Shown here one piece after another: positions 7,128 through 13,350 of a stretch of DNA of 13,350 bases. This DNA is from Rodentolepis nana. Taxonomy: Eukaryota > Platyhelminthes > Cestoda > Cyclophyllidea > Hymenolepididae. Below the pieces are notes generated by a model. That model saw nothing but the letters and a program-made list of their open reading frames with translations, made no database searches and was not told the origin of the DNA. Location of the stretch: positions 1 through 13,350 of the forward strand of contig UZAE01013396.1 in assembly GCA_900617975.1 (NCBI GenBank). Reading direction: 5' to 3'. The translations under genes were made by a program, and so were the position numbers. Each line of letters starts with the position of its first letter. Within the stretch, counting starts at the first letter, position 1.

Positions 7128-9537
7128 TCAAAAGTGGGGAATGAATAAGAGTCGTGTTTCTGCAACTTGCATATCGAAGATTTCATCCACTACATCGCGA
7201 AGTGTTCGAGCATCAGGTTCGTCTGGAAGAAGTTGGAAAAGTGATTTGACCAAATACTTCACACTTTTGACGCACAGTCGGCCTTGTTCACCCGAGTCAA
7301 CAATTCGGAAGAAGAAGGCGATTGATTGGGGTAGTTTGCGGTTCTCTATCGATAGCACCAAATCGAGGTAGACTCTGAAGTCCATTTCACCGCCATACGT
7401 GAGACATGATTGAAACACCCCATCCAAGAAGGCTGTTGGGGAATGAGAAGAATCAGTTACTACACTGCTTTCAGGTTGACGCAAATGTCTGCTCAGTCAA
7501 CTGCCTCCCTAGTAATGAACTTGCTGTGATGTGGATTGTGACTCTCTACTTAACCCATTAAGTAGGTTGGCAATTTGCAACCGAGTGAGGAGAGTGCTTG
7601 AGTTTAAATTGAAAATGATGTGAAGTTGAGAGGCAAGAAGCGAACTCTACCTGTTTGACTCTTCTCTCGAGAGCATTCCACTCCTATCAGTATCCAGTAG
7701 AAGGAAATTGGTGTAGGCAATCATAACGCGTTGGATTGTGAGGGGGTTCTCCTCCAGCTGTGCCTGAGTCAAGGGTGTGTCGGCCAGTTGGAGAAGTGGT
7801 TCAATGAGCCCAGAGGCAAGCACATCGAGGATCCGAATGTGATCGGCGCACAGAGGATCGAGGAAGAAGAGAAACGTGCGAACCACGAAACTGATGTAGA
7901 ATGGTTTGTATTCTTCGTCCACTTCGCTTACCTAGTGGAGAGAAGTGAATGGGCGAATGAGGCATTGTGATTGAGAGTGAAACGCGACAATGTGCACAGG
8001 TGACACGTTAGAGGTGTGACAGAGTACTACGGGTTCCAAGTGTGTGGTTGAAGAAACAGAGGTGATTGATCTGACCTCCAAAGAACGAGTTGGTTCAATC
8101 ACTGATTGCATGAGCATTAAAGAGAGCATGACATTTAAGGGATTGGCTCTTAACCTCCGAATCATGATGGTGACATTTGTAGCTCTAAACCTTTGAAATT
8201 TGTAAAATTTTGCGGTTCTACAACTTCCTCCATGTTTGCTCAACCTTCAGTAAAATTCATCACAACATGTAATATCTCAGTAGTCGTGGCAGTGAACCAC
8301 TACTGAGATGGAAACACTTCATTTCATTACATATGAGTCCCCTCTATCTAATCCAATTACATTATAATGGAAAGTAGCAAATACCTCTAATTGAGATCTT
8401 ACGATATGCTGAATTGGAGAAGAATTGCCTTACCGCAAAACCTGAGTTAAAAGAACCAATACCATACTTGTCCAATGCGTTCTCATTGCTTGCTGCATAG
8501 GTTAATTAGCTCCGGATTATCGGTCGATCGATATGTCCGTCAATTCAATTGGTTTCAAAATGAGACTAATGAAGGTGCTTTACCTACATTTGCGTCCAAT
8601 TTCACACAATTTTCCATCTGCTACAACTATTGCCCTGTTTTCATAATCACATTCTTGACGCCTAATTGCTCCTCCACTATCCACACACGACTCAATAACA
8701 GCTCGCTCATCATTCCCCTCAAGTGGTTTCAATTGGAATAATTGAGTAAGTGATTGTGCTAGTATCATGCAAATGAAGGCAGCTTGCACAAGGCATAAAA
8801 TGAACGTTTTCACGTGAAAGGATATTAGGTCTCATATTGGCAATAGTAATATTCACATATCTAATAACTAATCCTCTCACCAAGCAAGAACTGTGAGGTG
8901 AACAACTCATTCTGCTGAATGCGAGTGACATTAAACAAATCCTCCGATTTAACTCCAAGGGTGTGCTCATAACTTGGTAACATTTCTTGTGCACAATTGT
9001 GGAGTAGTGATGCTTTGGACTCGAAGCTACAAGTACAAAGGGGCGGGGAAGGAGAGGAGGTGCAGAAATAGAAGAAGCGTACCTGACTTTGGAACAAACT
9101 TCTTGCTTAGCCTCGAGGAACTTGGGGTAGGTGATGAACCACTCCTTTTCATCCACTGAAGCATCTTTCTTCTTTTCCAAAACATTCCACAGATCCTGTG
9201 CAAAAGGTGTCACCGAAGCCAAAATGAGCACTTACGTTCAAATCTGTGTCGTCCGGAAGTTGTGTGCTCTTACTCTTCAGCAACAATTCTTTGGCCTCAC
9301 ATCTCTGCCTCGGTGTCAGCAAAATGTTGTTGGCATTCTGCAAATCGCATTTCTTAATTAATGTATTAATTAACATATTAATTTATAATGAATGAATGAA
9401 TTAACGGATGAATTAAGTGAGTAAGAAAGTAAGTAAGTAGGTAAGTAAGCATTTAAGTAATTGAGTGGCGATGGCTTGCTCACCTTGGTGAATAAGCGAT
9501 TAAAAGGAATGGGATTAGTATCTATTGGTCGAAACAT
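7128..9537 (-). CDS. PPP2R3C: PPP2R3C-like protein phosphatase 2A B''-gamma regulatory subunit (multi-exon, divergent or incomplete)
   Basis: Role (known): PPP2R3C/G5PR is an EF-hand-type B'' subunit that directs PP2A, and also binds PP5 and GANP in vertebrates; plant TON2/FASS is a relative. Seen: minus-strand exons with matching phases at 9537-9484, 9337-9236, 9195-9083, 7926-7651 and 7467-7171, plus two uncertain ones at 9026-8881 and 8782-8584. The N-terminal match is DLWNVLEKK and FLEAKQEVCSKV. The C-terminal match is FLFFLDPL, the EF-hand loop DTDRSGMLSREE, CLTYGGEMDFRVYLDLVL, SIENRKLP and DEIFDM. Introns are 40-183 nt except one of 657 nt. Odd: the usual N-terminal 60 or so residues are absent, the family's middle segment (FTAKVFAKLL to the LIP region) is not recognisable, and no final exon is found. 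The in-frame stop at 7128-7130 may be intronic. Family secure; gene model incomplete. Confidence 0.85.
7171..7467 (-). CDS. PPP2R3C: PPP2R3C exon (LTYGGEMDF to DEIFDM)
   Basis: After the acceptor ACCTGAAAG it reads, in phase with the previous exon, SSVVTDSSHSPTAFLDGVF, then CLTYGGEMDFRVYLDLVL, SIENRKLP, a degenerate second EF-hand (VDSGEQGRLCVKS) and VVDEIFDM. Human has CLTYDGEMDYKTYLDFVLAL and VKDEIFDM. The region that aligns ends at 7171, exactly at a GCAAGT that could be a GC-type splice donor. If it is not spliced, the frame adds 13 residues and stops at 7128-7130. Confidence 0.92.
7651..7926 (-). CDS. PPP2R3C: PPP2R3C exon with EF-hand loop
   Basis: Encodes PFYISFVVRTFLFFLDPL, LDVLASGLIEPLLQL and YTNFLLLDTDRSGMLSREE, closely matching the human FYVCTAVRKFFFFLDPL to DKDHNGMLSKEE region. 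DTDRSGMLSREE (codons at 7659-7694) is a complete EF-hand calcium loop with acidic residues at positions 1, 3 and 12 and Gly at 6. Donor AACAG|GTAGAG, phase 2. The start is either 7926 (acceptor GTAAG, keeps phase with the preceding candidate exon) or 7931 (acceptor CACTAG, phase 0). Confidence 0.92.
8274..8309. repeat. Short hairpin in the long PPP2R3C intron
   Basis: ATCTCAGTAG pairs exactly with CTACTGAGAT. TGG/CCA inside extend the stem to 13 bp with a three-base bulge and a seven-base loop. It lies within the 657-nt intron. Too short to call a microRNA precursor. Confidence 0.5.
8584..8782 (-). CDS. Candidate exon with four cysteines (unrecognised)
   Basis: Open segment preceded by acceptors ending at 8783 (GTGCAAG) or 8759 (ATACTAG), both in the same frame, and followed by AG|GTAAAG. 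Phases fit its neighbours if the next exon begins at 7926. It encodes SLTQLFQLKPLEG and then a part with Cys spacing C-x10-C-x14-C-x5-C. Read from an ATG at 8813 it would begin with a signal-peptide-like stretch, MKTFILCLVQAAFICMILA. It may thus belong to PPP2R3C, to a small secreted-protein gene, or be chance. I do not recognise the family. Confidence 0.4.
8881..9026 (-). CDS. Candidate exon in the PPP2R3C middle region (unrecognised)
   Basis: Open segment of 146 nt after CTTGTAG, ending CTTG before GTGAGAGG. Its phase (2 in, 1 out) fits the exon before it and the candidate after it. It encodes SFESKASLLHNCAQEM, then SEDLFNVTRIQQNELF. Family members should here have the FTAKVFAKLLHT to FFNYVMRKV stretch; only scraps such as ASLLHN and LFN resemble it. 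Either a very diverged exon, an exon of something else, or chance. Confidence 0.45.
9083..9195 (-). CDS. PPP2R3C: PPP2R3C exon (DLWNVLEKK segment)
   Basis: Begins after TTTTGCACAG and ends AAAGTCAG before GTACGC (phase 2). It encodes DLWNVLEKKK, then WFITYPKFLEAKQEVCSKV, aligning well with the human NLWFLLDKH and INYENFLKVGEKAGAKC segments. This is the strongest N-terminal evidence for the family. Confidence 0.87.
9236..9337 (-). CDS. PPP2R3C: PPP2R3C exon (34 codons)
   Basis: Phase 0 at both ends: acceptor TTTGCAG, donor GTAAGT. It encodes LLTPRQRCEAKELLLKSKS and then DDTDLN. This corresponds to the human segment ending in RKSRELLDNEELQ that precedes NLW. Separated from the next exon by a 40-nt intron and from the previous one by a 146-nt intron containing tetranucleotide repeats. 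Confidence 0.83.
9388..9455. repeat. Tetranucleotide repeat in PPP2R3C intron
   Basis: AATG repeats at 9388-9399, followed by degenerate AAGT/GTAA repeats at about 9415-9455. They lie inside the 146-nt intron at 9338-9483, so they should affect only intron length. Confidence 0.8.
9484..9537 (-). CDS. PPP2R3C: PPP2R3C candidate first coding exon
   Basis: Eighteen codons, MFRPIDTNPIPFNRLFTK, ending in AAG followed by the strong donor GTGAGC, phase 0, which joins in frame to the next exon. The ATG at 9537 was chosen because the frame meets a stop (TAA, about 9595) only 19 codons upstream and a TATA-like box lies about 75 bp upstream. An upstream exon supplying the family's usual N-terminus cannot be excluded, since CAG at 9601-9603 could be an acceptor, including a trans-splice acceptor. 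Confidence 0.6.
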
Positions 9538-9611
9538 TGCACCAGCGTATGGTAGTAGTGTGATCAGCGAGCAAACGTGGTGAATTGTGATGCTTTACAG
9601 CTGCACCAAGG

Positions 9612-9620
9612 TTTTATATA
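9612..9620 (-). promoter_or_regulatory. TATA-like box upstream of PPP2R3C
   Basis: TATATAAAA on the minus strand, 75 bp before the chosen ATG. This position allows transcription start about 30 bp downstream and a 5' untranslated leader of about 45 bp. Chance occurrence in AT-rich DNA is possible. Confidence 0.4.
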
Positions 9621-10104
9621 TGCAATTTCTCAAGGTCACCTTGCATCCCACTGCTTGGGACTGCATGAAGAGAAGAATAGCTTGTTAATTTTGCTTGTAT
9701 TTTTGGGTCAAGCCACTAATTGTATTATCTCGTGTTGAGCGCACATACTTTTATCACCACTTTGGCCCCAAACGCTTAAGCGAACATTATTGACCTTTAT
9801 TACAACACGCTACTATAATTTATTGCATTTTGTGATTTATCAGATAATGGAGGGAAATAAATTATGCACCCCTTTAAATCCGATTGAGGTGAAGGAAACA
9901 TCCATCACCAACCCTATGCTAGGCACCATTTCTCCCACCTCCGTGCACTCACGATGGAAGTGCTTTGGAATTGTGCAAATCGTATTCATTTCACAAAGCA
10001 ATAGCTATTAAGAGGACCATTTCCAATTAGTTTCCCAATTAGTTGAGACCATCATCACTTCGCAATTTTACATCTCTTCTGATACGAAGTTATGATGGCA
10101 CATT
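9621..10104. other. Upstream intergenic DNA, no gene recognised
   Basis: Contains short open frames (for example 9790-10011 on the plus strand), but nothing in their translation resembles a known domain and no convincing splice context was found. Confidence 0.5.
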
Positions 10105-10126
10105 GGGGGGTCGGGCGGGGTGGGGG
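10105..10126 (+). promoter_or_regulatory. Canonical G-quadruplex motif
   Basis: Four G-runs of 6, 3, 4 and 5 (10105-10110, 10113-10115, 10117-10120, 10122-10126) separated by loops of 2, 1 and 1 bases. This satisfies the intramolecular G-quadruplex pattern with very short loops. It lies about 570 bp upstream of the PPP2R3C start on the opposite strand. Function unknown. Confidence 0.75.
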
Positions 10127-10340
10127 AGACAAAATTGGAGTATTTGCTAAGTGTCACTCTCATCCAACAGAATGAGAAGCTCACCTCCCGGTAGTTACCT
10201 GGTGGGATTGCTGATATTGATTGAAGGCCTAGTTCGGCAGAGAAACGTGAAATTCCTTGGTTTAGAAGGCAGTGCGAAGTCACCTTATTCGACTGAGGCA
10301 GATGAATGCATGTGCATAATAGGCAAACGGCGATAATATC

Positions 10341-10356
10341 AAACGATATATACGTG

Positions 10357-10395
<39 letters not shown>
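10341..10395. repeat. Compound TA/GA microsatellite
   Basis: AT-rich run with TA repeats at 10357-10371 followed directly by GA repeats at 10373-10395. The open frames that cross it on both strands are low-complexity by-products. Confidence 0.95.
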
Positions 10396-11370
10396 TGGAT
10401 GGTCCACGCACACGCATTTTCGATGCTTGAGTTATTTGTCTCATTGGCTGTCACATTAGAAGCGCTGACTAAGATTTTGTCTACAATGAAGTGCAGTTAT
10501 CTCCACCTAATCTCACATCTCTTTTCCTAATGCCTTACCGAATACATGCATAGCAATTGAACGGAGCTTTACAATGTGACTAATGGGGCATCAGAAGGCC
10601 CTGAAATTTTCCAAAAGCCATCGATTGCTATGTACTATTGCCAACTTCGATTGACGTTTTGATTGCATTGCTGTCCCTAGTAGTACAGATTTGTTGCCAC
10701 TAGGAAAGCAACATTTTGTGATATCCGCGGACAGCTTTATCTCAAATATCAACTAACAAGTTGATGGCTAACGCATTTCCAATATCCTGGCTTACCTCCA
10801 AAACATCCAACCACAATGTACTTTCGAGAGGCATACACGTTGAACACTTAGTATGAAGTGAACATTTGATAGACAATTTTACCAGGCAAGCATTCTACAA
10901 TCACAAATCAAATCAGAGGATGGCGTAAAGTATGCAAATCTATCTTGATTTAAAATTTCTACAATCATATGTCGATGTCAAGACAAGTTTTACCGAGATC
11001 CTCGTAAAGCCATTCCTTCAAATGAACACAAAATAGGCTTCACAATTACTGCGACATGACTAGCTTCGCATCATGACATTTTACATTAAGAGGTCCAGCT
11101 GATTAATTCGTTAAAACCTCTCAGTCTGACTTCGCCCTTGAGCTGCTCTGAATAACCGTTGAAACACTTCTCTCCTGAATTCCATTCATTACCAAAATCA
11201 AATTGATTTCATATTTGATCGATTTCACGTAAAATGTGAGATGCAGATTTGCTTTAGGCAATTCAATATCCCAAGACAACACCTAAATACTGTGGCTTTG
11301 AGCGTTGATTTGCCAGCCTACTTTCGCATCATACATGGTGGGGCGTTCACATTTAAACAACATTAAGGCA
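10396..11370. other. Intergenic DNA, no gene recognised
   Basis: I see no conserved coding segment, RNA gene or repeat array in this stretch. There are only short open frames without domain resemblance. Confidence 0.5.
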
Positions 11371-11473
11371 CAAGTAATTACGAATGGAACTGAAGAAGAG
11401 ATTGCTGTTCTTTTGCTTCATTTCATTTTGACTGAAGTCAACCTCGTTGGACAAGTAAAAACGGTGGATCAAT
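11371..11473 (+). repeat. Dispersed repeat, copy 1
   Basis: CAAGTAATTACGAATGGAAC and the following 100 bp reappear at 12105-12209 with scattered differences; both contain GAACTGAAGAAGAGAT and TTGGACAAGTAAAAAC. An open frame covers it (11305-11499), but copy 2 has a stop at the corresponding place, so coding function is doubtful. Confidence 0.85.
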
Positions 11474-12104
11474 TTGTGTTGGAATCGGTGTCCTACTAAT
11501 AAATATTCAGTAGCAATATGCTTCAATTGAATTTTAAAAAGGACATTTTTTGAGATATATAAAATGCAACAATCCGCTCATGGTAACTGACAAAATCTTA
11601 ATATGAGCAAATACGAGGAGTTGGACTTAGCAAATAAGAAAAGTTTAGGACACGATTTGCCGATTGTTAGGGCTCCCTTGTTTTAAAAGAATCGGTATTA
11701 CGTAACTAATTTCGACGGGTTCTTTAAGCTCTTTTAACCATCGATTTCAATAGGTGAAGGCAAAAACGAGTTTTGGTTAGACAGCAATTTGGCTACACTA
11801 TCTAAAATTATTAAAGTAGTTATCTATAGGAAAGAGTGCTCTTTGAATTGTGCAATGCTATAAAACAGCCCAATTCATGTATACCGAGTTCAATTGGCTA
11901 GTGAGATCACACCTGGTGCAAATCACCGGCACCTTCGGTGCATCAAAACAAAATAGACAATGAGACAATTTTCAAATATTTTAAGCAAAGCTGTGGATCA
12001 GAGTTGAAGTAACAAGCAGTTTCATTTAGCAGGTTCATTTAGCCTCCTTCATTATATAACAGCTAACGCACACTCGCAAATGGGACATATCACACGAGTT
12101 AGCC
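11474..12104. other. Intergenic DNA, no gene recognised
   Basis: AT-rich, without recognisable domains. A small nest of GGTGC/GCACC inverted repeats lies at about 11914-11943 (CACCGGCACCTTCGGTG). Confidence 0.5.
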
Positions 12105-12506
12105 CAAGTAATTACGAATGGAACTGAAGAAGAGATAGCTGTTCTTTAGCCCATTTAATTTGGATTGACTAAAGTCAGCCTCATTGGACAAGTAAAAACT
12201 GCAGATCAGCTGGTTGGACTTTTTTCTTCACCTCAGCTAACCCCGTGGTTATAAATTTCACTACTCATTTAGATAAATTTCGAATTTCTTTACACATTAA
12301 CCACTCACTTCCAAGTGGAGTGTTCTTTCAACCACCGTCAAAGTGGATACCCTTTTCAATTCTTTTCCTCATTGCGAATGTTTGTAAATTTATGTGAAAA
12401 CAAATTCTAATATTTTGTCCCACTCGACTTTTTCTATTTGGTATAATTGTTCGATGCTCTCGTGTCAACTTCTAAGCAGTCCGTTCATATATGTATCGAA
12501 AGTTTG
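12105..12506 (+). repeat. Dispersed repeat, copy 2 (composite block)
   Basis: The first 105 bp match 11371-11473. The part at 12228-12394 matches 12712-12881. The tail at 12428-12506 (GTTCGATGCTCTCGTGTCAA) is a degenerate, inverted relative of the end of the 54-bp satellite. The block is therefore a composite repeat with identifiable modules. Confidence 0.8.
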
Positions 12507-12689
12507 TCAAGAAAGCTACAATTGAAATGACAATTCCTCTCTCTCTCACCATGACGAAGAAGTTAGCATTGCTTTGTTAAAGCCAAGATGATCACGTCAT
12601 GTCCCTAGGTCACTCACTGCCAAAATGAACTTATTCGAACATGCGCTTTGATTGGTCAGTTGAGCGACGTGGTGTCATTGGTCGGTCAA

Positions 12690-12881
12690 AGTTCAGCTGA
12701 TTCGACTTCTCTCTTCACCTCAATCAACCTCGTCTTTATAAACCACACCAAACATTTAAACAAAATTCAAATTTCTTCACATATTTACCAATTACTTACA
12801 AGCAGCGTGTTCTTTCAATTTCCGTTGAAATGAATACCCATTTCAATGTTATTCTTCATTGCAAATGTTTGTAAATCCATG
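12690..12881 (+). repeat. Dispersed repeat, copy 3
   Basis: Aligns with about 12205-12394. Shared anchors are CTTCACCTCA, GTGTTCTTTCAA, TTCATTGC and AATGTTTGTAAAT, in the same order and spacing with many substitutions. An open frame (12648-12833) crosses it but shows no domain. Confidence 0.8.
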
Positions 12882-13189
12882 TAGCATAAGCTATTGCGAT
12901 AGTGCAAAAAAGTCCATTAACAGGTAGTTGATTTCTCACTTCAAACTACCACCACCCCCACTGTATGTCATATTCGACCCCTACCACAGTACTTATCTTA
13001 CCCCTTCTGAGCCTTAGTGTCTCTGTTTCTTTTGCATCTGTGAATCACTCTTCTATTCCCCATCCCGAGTTCTTCTCACTTTAATGTGCCTCCTCCCCTC
13101 TGTGAAGCCCGAAGCCAACTAAACGGCTAAAGATAACTATCAAACCGCCTGCCATTTATTATAAATAAATACATAGTTTGTATCTCATA
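12882..13189. other. Spacer between copy 3 and its terminal module
   Basis: No gene recognised. In copy 2 the corresponding spacer is only about 35 bp (12395-12427), so this 300-bp stretch is either an insertion here or a deletion there. It includes AATAAATA near 13165. Confidence 0.5.
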
Positions 13190-13282
13190 ACTTTTTCTTA
13201 TCGGTTCGATTGTTCGGTGCTGTCAAGTCTAAGTCTTCTCAGTCAGTTCATATGAGTATCGTATAGCTTTTTCTTATCAAGT
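13190..13282 (-). repeat. Inverted copy of the terminal 54-bp satellite unit
   Basis: On the minus strand it reads CTGAGAAGACTTAGACTTGA, then CAGCACCGAACAATCGAACC and GATAAGAAAAAG. This matches the unusual last unit of the 54-bp array at about 5048-5110 almost base for base, and the AAAAAGCTATACGAT part matches 5095-5110. Confidence 0.88.
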
Positions 13283-13350
13283 CCATCAAATTTTTATGAA
13301 AATTCCTCTCAACTTTCAATATCCTTGCTGACACAGTGAGACAATTTTGA

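Noticed and set aside
7123..7371. 82-residue plus-strand open frame
   Set aside because: Antisense shadow of the well-supported PPP2R3C exon at 7171-7467.
7932..8243. 103-residue minus-strand open frame
   Set aside because: Lies in the 657-nt intron and resembles neither PPP2R3C nor any known domain.
8475..8741. 88-residue plus-strand open frame opposite the candidate exon at 8584-8782
   Set aside because: No recognisable domain and no matching splice signals; it overlaps the minus-strand gene interval.
8719..9231. 170-residue continuous minus-strand frame
   Set aside because: It starts inside a PPP2R3C exon and reads through the donor at 9082 and an intron in the wrong frame; splice phases support the exon model instead.
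10068..10454. 128-residue minus-strand open frame upstream of PPP2R3C
   Set aside because: It crosses the TA/GA microsatellite and ends in low complexity. Good donor-like sites near 10187 (GGGAG|GTGAGC) were considered as a missing first exon, but the translation does not resemble the PPP2R3C N-terminus.
11305..11499. 64-residue plus-strand open frame
   Set aside because: It coincides with a dispersed repeat whose second copy at 12105 has an in-frame stop; no domain seen.

Overview
The window looks like nuclear DNA from an invertebrate animal. It is AT-rich, has spliced genes with short GT-AG introns, long satellite arrays, decayed non-LTR retrotransposon sequence and animal-type microsatellites. 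There is no bacterial operon, ribosome-binding site or phage logic. The only recognisable host gene is on the minus strand. It is a divergent PPP2R3C, the B''-gamma (G5PR) regulatory subunit of protein phosphatase 2A, with introns as short as 40 nt. Such tiny introns plus divergence suggest a parasitic worm, most likely a flatworm, but the sequence alone does not settle this.

Layout. 3-612 (+): endonuclease end and linker of a non-LTR retrotransposon, entering from outside the window. About 614-5165: a satellite block made of a 39-bp tandem array (614-1745), a unique segment with a large inverted-repeat core (1746-2870, containing one N at 2236), the 39-bp array in opposite orientation (2870-3200), a diverged 39-bp array in the original orientation (3200-3790), and a 54-bp tandem array (3800-5165). 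5383-6308 (+): reverse transcriptase domain of what appears to be the same retrotransposon family, with a frameshift, a 37-bp frame-breaking duplication and a damaged YADD motif. 6313-6680: AT-rich tandem repeats of about 160 bp. 7128-9537 (-): PPP2R3C exons. 9538-13350: mostly non-coding sequence with a candidate promoter, a G-quadruplex motif, a TA/GA microsatellite, and a family of duplicated blocks whose ends carry inverted relatives of the 54-bp satellite.

Reading it together: the left half resembles a foldback-like element (long inverted arms built of short tandem repeats) plus satellites, lying where part of a retrotransposon has been lost. The right half is a compact conserved phosphatase gene whose N-terminal and C-terminal parts match the family clearly. 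Its middle part, about residues 140-225 of the human protein, is not recognisable, although two phase-compatible open segments sit there. The last coding exon is also not found. All family assignments are from memory of sequence motifs; no searches were run.
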